Of a stretch of 64,000 bases of DNA, positions 25,676 to 34,101 are shown in pieces. The first letter of the stretch is position 1. Every line of letters begins with the position of its first letter. This DNA is from Clostridium manihotivorum (GTDB lineage: Bacteria > Bacillota > Clostridia > Clostridiales > Clostridiaceae), in the NCBI RefSeq assembly GCF_004015185.1, contig NZ_CP025746.1, forward strand, positions 2,807,776-2,871,775. Direction: 5' to 3'. Position numbers and translations under genes: made by a program. Under the pieces are notes generated by a model. It was given only the letters and a program-made list of their open reading frames with translations, was not told where the DNA came from and ran no database searches.

Positions 25676-26428
25676 ATGAGTGGAATTAATATAATAACCA
25701 CAGAAAATAAGAGGCTGTATCCTGCGGATATTTATGATGATGTACGCAAAATACCTATTATTGATATAGATAGCATTTACGATATTCTGTATAAGCAAAG
25801 AAGTATTTTGGTTGTATCTAATCAATATGATCAATATGGAAATGAGCTTAAAGCTTTTAATGGATATTTAAAGAAAGAGGATATAAAGGCTTTATATTAT
25901 ATTAAGGACGAGGAAGACAGTAGCAATCTAAGTGAAGTAATGACTTTATCTGAGGCTGCAAAGAAGTGGGGATTTTCAGATGGTTCTACCATAAGAAAGG
26001 CTATTGAGAGGGGAAAGTTTGAAACCTATGAGATAAAGCAGGCAGGGGATATATGGATTACGACCTATTCGGCCATGGAAAGAGTTTTTGGAAAGATAAA
26101 AAATGAAGAAAAAGAATTTATAATCTATGATGATTTTGAAGGATACTTGTATAATCTTTGTTTGAAAGATTTTCAAAAATCCTATTTAAAGATAGATAAC
26201 TATGAAGTCAATGATAAATTGTACGAATATATAAAAAATATTCTTAAGGAAGCTTTAGATAGCATTAAAGAAGGTAAAAAGGTTATATTTAAGGTTAAAA
26301 GGAACAATAAAACCAAACAGATAATAAATACAGAAAAAGAACTTTTGGTATACATAAAGTTACTTTGCAGACGAAGACTTATGACAGAAAAAAGAAATGA
26401 AAGGTTAATAAAAGAGCTGTTCTCGTAA
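25676..26428 (+). CDS. Protein with helix-turn-helix (excisionase/MerR-like) segment, function unknown
   Basis: A 250-residue soluble protein. The centre (about 83-128) reads MTLSEAAKKWGFSDGSTIRK followed by AIERGKFETYEIKQ and WITTYSAMERVFG, the pattern of HTH_17 / MerR-like DNA-binding domains in which a helix-turn-helix is followed by a wing. The N-terminal 80 residues look like a small alpha/beta domain (ILVVSNQYDQYGNELKAFNG); the C-terminal half is charged and helical. Similar modules occur in plasmid or toxin-antitoxin genes, but no partner is present. GGAAGGGAAG precedes ATG 25676. The terminator overlaps the stop codon. Confidence 0.65.
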   Translation: MSGINIITTENKRLYPADIYDDVRKIPIIDIDSIYDILYKQRSILVVSNQYDQYGNELKAFNGYLKKEDIKALYYIKDEEDSSNLSEVMTLSEAAKKWGFSDGSTIRKAIERGKFETYEIKQAGDIWITTYSAMERVFGKIKNEEKEFIIYDDFEGYLYNLCLKDFQKSYLKIDNYEVNDKLYEYIKNILKEALDSIKEGKKVIFKVKRNNKTKQIINTEKELLVYIKLLCRRRLMTEKRNERLIKELFS

Positions 26429-26445
26429 GGGGACAGCTCTTTTAA
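26410..26445 (+). terminator. Intrinsic terminator overlapping the HTH gene stop codon
   Basis: AAAGAGCTGT (from 26410) pairs with ACAGCTCTTT (to 26442) and is followed by Ts. Because the stem is symmetric with A-rich left flank, it can also end the leftward MarR unit. Confidence 0.75.
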
Positions 26446-26889
26446 CTATTCCAATATCTTTAAATATTGTCTAAAAACACGTTCATCATCTTTTAATATG
26501 CCGAAAAAGTCGTCATCTATTTTTTCTACCATAGGTAAGGCTTTAATTACCATTTCTAATCCTTTTGGCAATAGTTTAACTGCTTTTGCTCTACTATCCT
26601 TTGGATTTGCAGTTCTTTCAATAAAACCATTCTTTTCTAAGCCCTTAACTATTTGAGATACTGACATAACATCCATATCTGCCATCTTAGCAATACTTAC
26701 TTGGGTAACATTATCATCGGATTGACTAAGAAAGTTTAGTGATGTAAGTACTACGAACTGCGGGTGAGTAATTCCTAAATTTCGAAGTTCTTGGCTAATT
26801 GTCGAATGCCACTTGTTATATACTCGTATAAAAAGAAGTCCTGTAGATGCATCAGCATTGTCTTTAAAACGAGTGGATGGAAAGTCCAA
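26446..26889 (-). CDS. MarR-family transcriptional regulator
   Basis: A regulator of about 147 residues with the winged-helix MarR fold: ITHPQFVVLTSLNFLSQ, VTQVSIAKMADMDVMSVSQIVKGLEKNGFIER (recognition helix and wing) and NPKDSRAKAVKL, the typical D-x-R wing. The open frame reaches a TTG at 26901, but AGGAGG (26902-26907) would touch that codon, so the TTG at 26889 (12-base spacing) looks more likely; the exact start is uncertain. It follows the SRPBCC gene, overlapping or abutting its stop, and a palindrome lies in front of the operon, suggesting autoregulation. Confidence 0.85.
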   Translation of the reverse strand: MDFPSTRFKDNADASTGLLFIRVYNKWHSTISQELRNLGITHPQFVVLTSLNFLSQSDDNVTQVSIAKMADMDVMSVSQIVKGLEKNGFIERTANPKDSRAKAVKLLPKGLEMVIKALPMVEKIDDDFFGILKDDERVFRQYLKILE

Positions 26890-26890
26890 T

Positions 26891-27304
26891 TTATATTTCA
26901 ACCTCCTTTTTAATCTTCATAACTGAACTAGGAACATCAGAGAATACACCGCAAATGAAATTGAAATCTTCTTCTGATGGATTTTCTTTTTCTAATCTTA
27001 CGGTATGCTTTATATAAGTCTTCCCATCAGCTTCTAAGATATCATGTTCAAAATACAAGCCTCCAATACCAGGGACATCAGTTCGGTCGCAATAAGAAGC
27101 ATCTTTAATTATATTGGTTAGTGTGAAAGGCATTTCAGGCATCCCCTCTAGCTTCATAACACCAGTAGTACCTGTTTCAATTTCTCCATTAAACTTAATG
27201 TATTCTAAATCTTCCTCCCAAATATTTCTCTTTTTAGGATCTGCATAATAAGGCCAGATAGTTTCCTTTTTAGCATTTACCTCAACTTTAAAACTTAACT
27301 CCAT
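26891..27304 (-). CDS. SRPBCC (START-like) ligand-binding family protein
   Basis: A 137-residue single-domain protein with the helix-grip fold pattern of the polyketide cyclase/SRPBCC group: MELSFKVEVNAKKETIWPYY at the start, the DPKKRNIWEEDLE loop, several beta strands (GVMKLEGMPEMPFTL) and a C-terminal helix. Such proteins bind hydrophobic ligands; the ligand here is unknown. It is first in an operon with the MarR gene, which may sense a related compound. AGGAGG precedes ATG 27304. Confidence 0.8.
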   Translation of the reverse strand: MELSFKVEVNAKKETIWPYYADPKKRNIWEEDLEYIKFNGEIETGTTGVMKLEGMPEMPFTLTNIIKDASYCDRTDVPGIGGLYFEHDILEADGKTYIKHTVRLEKENPSEEDFNFICGVFSDVPSSVMKIKKEVEI

Positions 27305-27329
27305 CTTTAATCCTCCTATTTGTAAATGT

Positions 27330-27357
27330 ATTTATTATAAGTGTACTTATTATAAAT
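27330..27357. promoter_or_regulatory. Palindromic operator candidate for the MarR-SRPBCC operon
   Basis: ATTTATTATAAGT (27330-27342), GT, then ACTTATTATAAAT (27345-27357) is a near-perfect 28-base dyad; the central ATAAGT/ACTTAT arms are exact. It lies 26 bases upstream of the SRPBCC start, a usual place for MarR autoregulation. Nothing else is visible in the 340-base gap up to 27645. Confidence 0.55.
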
Positions 27358-27645
27358 ATATTTGTAATATAAAAAGTTCATTTTGTCAATAATTAACTTG
27401 AATTTTATTTGATTATAAAATATTTGTAAATTGTAAAATGATTAAGTTTTGCAAAAATATTACAATTAAAGCATCGGATCACTGATCACTTATTTTAAAC
27501 AGGGTAAATTAACAGAGCCTAAAAAATAATTGATTTTTTCTGTATTGTGGATAATAATGAAATTAATGTTATAATTAGTCTAATTATAATTTGAGTTCAG
27601 ATGAGATTTGCTTAGTTTAATTAAATAAAGTAAGGAGAGTATTCA

Positions 27646-28242
27646 ATGAAAAGACTACCATTTCAAGTGCCAACTAGTTACTATGAAGAAGCAATAATTA
27701 AGATTGATGAAGAGATTTGTGGATTGATAAAACTACGCAAAGAAATTTCGGATAATAATCCAGGGTTTCCACATTTAGAATATATATCAGATTGGTCAAA
27801 GAAATTTGATATGAGTGAGGAATTTTTGAAAGAAATATTTAGGGTATTATATCATGAAAAGATATATAAACCTTTAGTAGAGCCACAAGGATTCCAGAAG
27901 CATGTACCAGTTTTTAAATCTATTTTAGTAGGTAACCGTATCTTTACTATAACCTTTATGAAACAGTACAAAAATGCTAGTGTTTTAGTTCTTAACATAG
28001 ATTGGAATGGTGAAAAACGTTCTACTATGAATCAGCACACTTATTTTGAATTGTTTATAGGGCCACAGTATGAATGTCGAATGGATAATGGCTGTGGAGG
28101 AGAAGATTATAGTTCTCATAGTTTTGTTATCTCACCAGTATTACCAGAGGATTTTTCTGGGATTGATTTGATTTTTACAGAACATGAGTATGGTTCTAGA
28201 GAAGATTCTATTGGAGATAAGATTTTAATCCACTTGGATTAA
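27646..28242 (+). CDS. Conserved-looking hypothetical protein
   Basis: A 198-residue soluble protein, not recognised. The N-terminal 60 residues are helical and acidic (IDEEICGLIKLRKEISDNNPG), reminiscent of chorismate-mutase-like helix pairs though without active-site residues; the remainder is beta-rich and aromatic, with CRMDNGCGGEDYSSHSFVIS standing out as a Gly/Cys-containing loop. No signal peptide or membrane segment. GGAGAG precedes ATG 27646. Codon use and composition are like the neighbours. Confidence 0.65.
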   Translation: MKRLPFQVPTSYYEEAIIKIDEEICGLIKLRKEISDNNPGFPHLEYISDWSKKFDMSEEFLKEIFRVLYHEKIYKPLVEPQGFQKHVPVFKSILVGNRIFTITFMKQYKNASVLVLNIDWNGEKRSTMNQHTYFELFIGPQYECRMDNGCGGEDYSSHSFVISPVLPEDFSGIDLIFTEHEYGSREDSIGDKILIHLD

Positions 28243-28384
28243 TAACTTAAAGTAGTAGAAGAGGTAAAACCATTGATATACCTATATATTTATATGATTT
28301 TTTAATTATATAAATATATTTATAAAGAAGATTTGTACTTAAAATCTGAAAAAAATAGGTTATGGTTAATTTCAACTTAGTACT

Positions 28385-28413
28385 TTGACAGAGTATAAAA
28401 GTTGTTATAGCAT
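28385..28413 (+). promoter_or_regulatory. Orphan promoter-like sequence
   Basis: TTGACA (28385-28390) and TAGCAT (28408-28413) are 17 bases apart. No gene with a ribosome binding site follows on this strand before the strong terminator at 28511, so it may start a short non-coding RNA. Confidence 0.35.
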
Positions 28414-28510
28414 AGCGCAACCTTTAAGAAGATTTTTAATATAATTCTTCAGATTTAGGAGAGTAATACGCTATTATATTTGCACAATGGATATTAATAA
28501 GTTTATATAT

Positions 28511-28563
28511 AAGTCCTTGATAAAAGGTAATATAATTGTCTTTTATCAAGGACTTCAAATTTT
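28511..28563. terminator. Strong intrinsic terminator without a nearby gene
   Basis: AAGTCCTTGATAAAAG (28511-28526) pairs exactly with CTTTTATCAAGGACTT (28540-28555), followed by CAAATTTTT. It lies 270 bases after the hypothetical gene ending at 28242 and about 100 bases before the end of the leftward gene at 28661. It may end a small RNA or serve as a late terminator. Confidence 0.7.
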
Positions 28564-28660
28564 TAAACAGCATTTAAGCATGTAATAAAATAAACTATCA
28601 TCTTATAAGAGATTATGAAATTTTTAATAGCTAAACTTAGCTCTTTCGGAATGCAGGTGC

Positions 28661-29869
28661 TTAAGTTAAAGTATCGCCAGTTATTATATCTGTGAGATCC
28701 TTAACTAAGTCTCCATTTTCATTACAAATCTTAATTTTTACTTTTTTATCTTCTAAGGAGAAGTAAAGAATATAGAGTTTTCCTTCTTCGTCAAAGGGAT
28801 ATTGAGTGATACTTAATGGACCAAAGATATTTTCACCCTTCAAAATAACCTTAGGGATTTGATTAAGGCCGCAGATCTTAATGGCTCCTCTATGGCTTTT
28901 ATCATAAGTTGTATAGACTAAAGAAAATTTTTCATTAAAAGTGTATGAATCTATCGCTGGTACTGCACCGAAAGGATCTGTATTATAAGGTATAGTGTCT
29001 AGATCATAGTAGTTATCATGATTATAGTTATCTATGGTATGTCGTATCATAAATATACTAAGTTCTTTATTCTGAGCCTTATTATCTAATATATTCATAC
29101 CTGTGAAACCATAGCTATCCCAAACACCTCGTACGGTTACAACATTTTTTATTACCGGAGTATTAAAAGTATTTATAGGCTTCCCGTCTTTCAAAGCATA
29201 TAGATTGATTTGATTTCTATTTAAGGAAGTATAGGTAATTAATCTATCCAAGGAATTTAAATTGGCTACATAAAATGGCTTTAAATAATAGGTTGATGTA
29301 TTTGTATAGTTAGGGTTATTAAAAGCAAAACCAAACTGAGATGAGTCTACATCCGAATAATAGAGTATACTATCATTTTCACGTGTATAAATTAAACTGT
29401 TTTTATAATCCATGCTAGTTGCATTTTCAAAACCAGGTACTTCAATCATAGATACAGTATTAGAGTTTGTATCTGTTGGGTTAGTTTTTACTTTAACAAT
29501 ACCTCTATCATAGGCTACTATAATACTACCATCTCCCATAGGAGAACTAGATAAAATTACATTGTTTAGATTCTTATGAGAAGGAAATTCTGCCATCATA
29601 ACTGATTTTCCAGTATTTATATTTAGGTTGTACAAATATGACATATTCCCTTCATTAGTTTTTTTAGTTGATAGAAGGATTAAAGAGTTTTTAATATTTG
29701 TAAATTCATTTGGCCATACTATATTTTTTATTAATCCAAACTTTTTTGAATCAATTGAAATATTAGGCTGTTTAATCTGTGGGGCTTGTCCTGAATTATC
29801 GTATATATAAACTACTGTAGTAAGTAGAAGCATAAGCGAAGTAAGGATAAGCATAGAATATTTCTTCAT
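28661..29869 (-). CDS. Membrane-anchored or secreted beta-propeller-like protein
   Basis: A 402-residue protein with an N-terminal membrane anchor or uncleaved signal (MLILTSLMLLLTTVVYIY at 5-22) and a large extracytoplasmic part of repeated short beta strands (for example ILLSTKKTNEGNMSYLYNLN, SIIVAYDRGIVKVK, KLYILYFSLEDKKVKI) that suggests a beta-propeller. No catalytic motif or known family is recognised. GGAGG precedes ATG 29869. It is divergent from the membrane gene at 29940 across 70 bases, so they may share regulation. Confidence 0.7.
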   Translation of the reverse strand: MKKYSMLILTSLMLLLTTVVYIYDNSGQAPQIKQPNISIDSKKFGLIKNIVWPNEFTNIKNSLILLSTKKTNEGNMSYLYNLNINTGKSVMMAEFPSHKNLNNVILSSSPMGDGSIIVAYDRGIVKVKTNPTDTNSNTVSMIEVPGFENATSMDYKNSLIYTRENDSILYYSDVDSSQFGFAFNNPNYTNTSTYYLKPFYVANLNSLDRLITYTSLNRNQINLYALKDGKPINTFNTPVIKNVVTVRGVWDSYGFTGMNILDNKAQNKELSIFMIRHTIDNYNHDNYYDLDTIPYNTDPFGAVPAIDSYTFNEKFSLVYTTYDKSHRGAIKICGLNQIPKVILKGENIFGPLSITQYPFDEEGKLYILYFSLEDKKVKIKICNENGDLVKDLTDIITGDTLT

Positions 29870-29939
29870 AGTTTTCCTCCAATATATGGTATAATATTGA
29901 TTATATTACATATTGGCTCAGTTTAAAAGGAGATAACCT

Positions 29940-30725
29940 ATGAATATTTCAGAAAGATTTAGGAGTGGATTGAAGTTTATAACAGGAAAAGCTTTATGGA
30001 TTATTAGTATTCCTATATTGCTCGATTTAACTAATTTATTTATGAAGGAAAAACTATACCACAGTGTGTATAAACCGGCTGAAAAGATATTTTTATTTAA
30101 GATTGGTTTTATTAGTGCACCACCAAGTGTTGCTTATCTATTAGAGGATTTTCCTACAACCTTGCTAAAATATGATAGTAATGGTTTGACTGGGATTATA
30201 AGTAGAATAAGTCTCTTTAATGTAGCGCTAACAATAACAATATTACTAATACTAAGCTTCATTAGTAGTGGCTATATGAGTGTGCTTGGTACAAGCTTAG
30301 AAGAAAAAGTTAGAATAAAAGACTTTTTTGTAAAAGGCAATAAGAATTGGCATAAATTCTTTTTATTGAACTTAATATGTTTTGTACCACTAATATTGAT
30401 AGCTTTAAATGAAGTCTTTATTGTTCTTGCATTTATAAATGTAATATTTGTGTATGTACCATATTCTTTTGCGGTTGATGATGTGAAGTTCTTACAACAT
30501 TTAAAGCTAGGGATAAGGTTCTTATTCATCAATTTGGCTCTTTCCATTAAGATGGCAATATATTTTGGATTAATATTCTCATTTTTTAGTGTATTTACAT
30601 GTGTCTTTGCGAGAATGGGAACAATAGGAGTAATTGTGGATATTATTTTTGTTAGCTACCTAGGAGCTTGCACTAATAGAGCAATATTAGAAATCTACTC
30701 TATTAGTGCAAAGGAAATGGATTAA
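29940..30725 (+). CDS. Polytopic membrane protein of unknown function
   Basis: A 261-residue protein with about six hydrophobic segments (14-32, 90-118, 138-162, 165-180, 190-225, 228-250). Its all-helical membrane layout recalls DUF975/YciC-like proteins, but no diagnostic motif is seen, so no function is proposed. AAGGAG at 29928-29933 supports ATG 29940. It is divergently paired with the propeller-like gene at 28661. Confidence 0.65.
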   Translation: MNISERFRSGLKFITGKALWIISIPILLDLTNLFMKEKLYHSVYKPAEKIFLFKIGFISAPPSVAYLLEDFPTTLLKYDSNGLTGIISRISLFNVALTITILLILSFISSGYMSVLGTSLEEKVRIKDFFVKGNKNWHKFFLLNLICFVPLILIALNEVFIVLAFINVIFVYVPYSFAVDDVKFLQHLKLGIRFLFINLALSIKMAIYFGLIFSFFSVFTCVFARMGTIGVIVDIIFVSYLGACTNRAILEIYSISAKEMD

Positions 30726-30769
30726 TATAATTGATTAGAATATAATTTAACTTAATAAGTTTTATCAAA

Positions 30770-31519
30770 TTATCGAATTTTTCTTGTATATAATTCTGCC
30801 CAAGCAGGTAAGAAGCCAGACTTAATGGCTACATTTTGGGAATTAATATGAGATTCTGCAGTGCCGTAAAAAGGTATTTTACCTCTTTTATATACTTTCT
30901 CTTTCAGCAGTCTTACTAAATAAGTTGCTATTCCTTTGCCTGTATAATCTGGCATAACATTGATACCTATCTGCCACATGCTTTCACAATCAGCACTGGC
31001 ACCAGCCATACCTATTATTTCCTCACCATCAAAGGCTGCTACCCCTAACATATCAGGAAAATTATCATTAAAAGCAAAGGCTTCATCAAATCTATCATCA
31101 CCTCTGAACTGCAATATATCTTCTTTTTCATACCATTTTACAGGAGCTAGTTCTTTAATTGGAATATTATTAAAGATAGGAAGATAATAGTGGTGACAAT
31201 CTGCTATTTCATGTCCAAAATCCTTTAGCTTATTATCGATTCTTCTTAAATTTGGATAGTTAAAGAACCACTCCCCAGTACCTTTTCCGTAAAATTCCTC
31301 AAACCATGGAATTATAGTAGCCTCTGTGCTTATGAAGGCTTTATTTTCCATACAAAGTATCTTAAGAAAGCAATCATCATTATCATAAAGTCTTCTTCCT
31401 TCAAGAAGCTTTTTCTCAACGATAGTATTAGTATTATTTTCAAAATCAGTTATCTGTAGATTATAGTCTAATATTAATTGTTTTTTTGCTATATTTAAAG
31501 TTTCAGCTTTACTTAGCAT
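30770..31519 (-). CDS. GNAT-family N-acetyltransferase, two-part
   Basis: A 249-residue protein with an N-terminal non-catalytic half and a C-terminal GNAT domain: MLGVAAFDGEEIIGMAGASA, WQIGINVMPDYTGKGIATYL (acetyl-CoA binding loop) and ESHINSQNVAIKSGFLPAWA. The N-terminal half (for example WFEEFYGKGTGEWFFNYPNL) resembles the GNAT_acetyltr_2-like proteins of Firmicutes. The frame extends 12 codons upstream, but GGGCGGTGG just before 31519 is the only plausible ribosome binding site. Its substrate is unknown. Confidence 0.82.
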   Translation of the reverse strand: MLSKAETLNIAKKQLILDYNLQITDFENNTNTIVEKKLLEGRRLYDNDDCFLKILCMENKAFISTEATIIPWFEEFYGKGTGEWFFNYPNLRRIDNKLKDFGHEIADCHHYYLPIFNNIPIKELAPVKWYEKEDILQFRGDDRFDEAFAFNDNFPDMLGVAAFDGEEIIGMAGASADCESMWQIGINVMPDYTGKGIATYLVRLLKEKVYKRGKIPFYGTAESHINSQNVAIKSGFLPAWAELYTRKIR

Positions 31520-31576
31520 ATCGCCACCGCCCATTAAGTTAATTATTAAGATCATTTAAGTTTTAATATTAATTTC

Positions 31577-31694
31577 TGTTAAAGTACTCTGTTGAAATTA
31601 AGTGTTTAGTCATCCGATGCATAAATTAGCTTACGCTAATTGCTCTCTCATATAGCTCTTCTTCATAACCGCTTAATTTCAACAATATTATTAA
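31577..31694. repeat. Repeat family C, copy 2 (MITE-like)
   Basis: TGTTGAAATTAAG (31590-31602) and CTTAATTTCAACA (31672-31684) are exact 13-bp inverted repeats inside a ~118-bp element beginning CTGTTAAAGTAC. An internal AATTAGC/GCTAATT stem lies at 31624-31641. Copies are at 53304 and 59297, and a fragment at 1889. Confidence 0.8.
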
Positions 31695-31934
31695 ACCTCT
31701 AAGCAAGCTTGATATTAGGTTTTGTAACTTTTACTGAATGAAGACTAGCGTTTAACCATATACAAGGTGCTATAGGACTCTAAACATAAATAATCTATAA
31801 TATCATATTACTACAGCTAAAAAGTACAATAAATAGAAAAAATAAGTATGTAGTAAAGTTTACCTGGAGCTTATATTTAGTTTTTAGAGGTTCAAACAGA
31901 TATTTACAAAGTATTTAAATATATTAAAAAAATT

Positions 31935-31960
31935 AAAACCCTTTGGTGTTTTATACCGTC
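31935..31960 (+). promoter_or_regulatory. ECF-type promoter ahead of the sigma factor gene
   Basis: AAAACC (31935-31940) and CGTC (31957-31960) are 16 bases apart, matching the GAAC/CGTC spacing of promoters read by ECF sigma factors in Firmicutes. It lies 55 bases before the sigma gene, implying autoregulation. Confidence 0.55.
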
Positions 31961-32014
31961 TAATAGATGTAAAATATAAATTACGCGTAATTTTTAGATT
32001 TAAGGAGCTAAGTG

Positions 32015-32536
32015 ATGATAACAGAAAAGCAGGTACAGTTAGCAAAAGATGGAGATGAAAAGGCTTTTGAAGAGCTCATAAATATGTGTAAGGAGGAGCT
32101 TTACAGGACAGCTTATGCTTATGTTAAAGATGAGCAAGATGCACTAGATGTGCTTCAGGAAACTGTATATAAGGCATATGTAAATATAGATAAATTGAAA
32201 AATACAAAATACTTTAAGACATGGATAACAAGGATTCTTCTAAATAATGCTATGGACTTAATTAAGAAGGAAAAGAAAATTTTATCTGTAGTGGGCAATA
32301 GTGAGAAAGGCTTTGTGGATAGTGAAGTATACTGTATAGATGCAAAGCTAGATATACAGAGTTCTATTGATAAGCTAGAAGAAAAACAGAAAAAAGTGAT
32401 AATTTTAAAATATTTTCAGGACTTAACTATAACAGAAATAGCAGAAGTTATGAGCTGTCCAGTAGGGACTATTAAAACTTATTTAAATAAGGCTTTAGTT
32501 AAACTTAGAACTTCTATGGATAAGGAGATTGTTTAG
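32015..32536 (+). CDS. ECF-family RNA polymerase sigma factor
   Basis: A 173-residue sigma-70 family factor with only regions 2 and 4. Region 2 reads AFEELINMCKEELYRTAYAY, then DALDVLQETVYKAY and FKTWITRILLNNAMDLIKK; region 4 reads KLEEKQKKVIILKYFQDLT and ITEIAEVMSCPVGTIKTYLNKALVKLR. A GTG at 32012 is in frame, but AAGGAG at 32002-32007 is best spaced for ATG 32015. The anti-sigma gene starts one base after its stop, so they are coupled. Likely responds to envelope stress, by analogy with the SigV/DUF4179 pairs. Confidence 0.9.
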   Translation: MITEKQVQLAKDGDEKAFEELINMCKEELYRTAYAYVKDEQDALDVLQETVYKAYVNIDKLKNTKYFKTWITRILLNNAMDLIKKEKKILSVVGNSEKGFVDSEVYCIDAKLDIQSSIDKLEEKQKKVIILKYFQDLTITEIAEVMSCPVGTIKTYLNKALVKLRTSMDKEIV

Positions 32537-32537
32537 T

Positions 32538-34010
32538 ATGAATGATAACTTAAATATAATCAAAGAACAGATACAGATACCAAAAAACATAGATCTGGCT
32601 ATTAAAGAGGGAATTGAGCGAGGAAGAAAAGAAAAGGTTAATAGAAAAAGTAGAAAGTATAGAAAAGTGGCTACCGCAGCTGGTATAGTTGGAATTATGT
32701 CCATAATAGGAATAACTAATCCCAATATAGTAAAAGCAATTCCTGGAGTACAATCAGTATTTAGTATTATAAATCATGTTCAAGATGGTCAATTGGTGGC
32801 TGGGTTTGAGAAATTTTCAACTAGTGTAAATAAAACAGTAGAAGACAAGGGGATAAAAGTCACTATAAATGATATAACTTTAGATGATAACACTTTAGCT
32901 ATAACATCTACTATTGAAGGAAAAGATCTTGATGAACGTAAAGGGGATATGAATGGCATTTTACTGAATAATCAAGCACCTAGAAGTTTTGGCTATAAGG
33001 CTAAAAAAATAAATGATAATAAGATGGTAGAAGTAACTTATGCTAATGTATCAGAGATGAAATTAACAGACAATGTGAATATAGAGTTGAAGTATCTATG
33101 GATTGGTAATACTCAGGGCTTTTGGAATTTTAAATTTTCAGTACCAAAGGGTGATAAAAATAATAATTCAAAAACTATTGAATTGAATAAAGCAATAAAA
33201 ATTCCTAATGCTACTTTAGAACTAAGTAAGCTTGTAACTAGCCCGTTAGGTAATACCATAATTTACGATGGTGTATATGACAAAGAAAATAAAAGTCAGA
33301 GAAATGGGATTTTTGACTTTGCAGTTATTGATGATAAAGGTAAGATGCTGGATGCAGTTATTGCTCCTGATTACTCTAATACAAAAAAATTCGAAGGAAA
33401 AATACAAATTAACAGTAGTTTAGATGAGATTAAATTTATAACTGTTGTGCCAATATTTAAGGATTATGGTGAGGCTGAAAAAGATGTTGATGGCATAAAA
33501 ACACCAGTACTTCAAGGAACTATTAATACCAATGATTTTAATATACCTCAAGAAACAATAGTTAAGTCTAGGCCTGCAACTAAAGAAGAAAAATCCAGTG
33601 GTTATGTTTATGATAAGGTTTATCATGTTTATAATATAGATAGAACAAGAGAATTTGTGAGTATTGACAAATTGATTAATCAAAGTATAAAAGTAAGTAG
33701 TAGCAATAATCTTGTAATAAAAGATATTTCAGCTACGGATAAATATACTAAATTAACTTTTAAAGTAGAAGGTAATGGAGCATATTCTTCTAGATATCTG
33801 TTAGATGCCACTATTTTGGATGAGAATTACAATGATATCGAAAGAGCGGAGAATGGAGAGACTCCTGTAAATGAAGATGTTAACAATAGAATTATATCAA
33901 TAATGCTTCCTCCTATAGACAAAAATAAGAAATATAAGATTGCGCTACCTACCGTAGACAATCCAGAGATCTTAGATCAATACAAGGTTAAGATTGATCT
34001 AAATAAATAA
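32538..34010 (+). CDS. DUF4179-type anti-sigma factor
   Basis: A 490-residue membrane protein. A short cytoplasmic N terminus with a basic stretch (about 28-48) and one membrane helix (about 49-64) precede a large extracellular beta-rich region; VQSVFSIINHVQDGQLVAGF near 75-95 is the DUF4179 signature, followed by DUF5643-like repeats with IDD/IND-rich strands. AAGGAGA at 32522-32528 selects ATG 32538. Coupled to the ECF sigma gene, it presumably holds the sigma factor at the membrane until an outside signal is met. A shared terminator follows. Confidence 0.85.
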   Translation: MNDNLNIIKEQIQIPKNIDLAIKEGIERGRKEKVNRKSRKYRKVATAAGIVGIMSIIGITNPNIVKAIPGVQSVFSIINHVQDGQLVAGFEKFSTSVNKTVEDKGIKVTINDITLDDNTLAITSTIEGKDLDERKGDMNGILLNNQAPRSFGYKAKKINDNKMVEVTYANVSEMKLTDNVNIELKYLWIGNTQGFWNFKFSVPKGDKNNNSKTIELNKAIKIPNATLELSKLVTSPLGNTIIYDGVYDKENKSQRNGIFDFAVIDDKGKMLDAVIAPDYSNTKKFEGKIQINSSLDEIKFITVVPIFKDYGEAEKDVDGIKTPVLQGTINTNDFNIPQETIVKSRPATKEEKSSGYVYDKVYHVYNIDRTREFVSIDKLINQSIKVSSSNNLVIKDISATDKYTKLTFKVEGNGAYSSRYLLDATILDENYNDIERAENGETPVNEDVNNRIISIMLPPIDKNKKYKIALPTVDNPEILDQYKVKIDLNK

Positions 34011-34035
34011 AAAATATGCTTTAATACACAGTAAG

Positions 34036-34073
34036 AAAAGAACTCACTCCAATTATAGGAATGAGTTCTTTTT
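34036..34073. terminator. Intrinsic terminator between convergent units
   Basis: AAAAGAACTCACTCC (34036-34050) pairs with GGAATGAGTTCTTTTT (34058-34073) with one mismatch; T-run on the right and A-run on the left allow use by both the anti-sigma and the efflux operon. Confidence 0.8.
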
Positions 34074-34101
34074 GATGTACTTAGCAACTATAAAAATTAA
34101 A

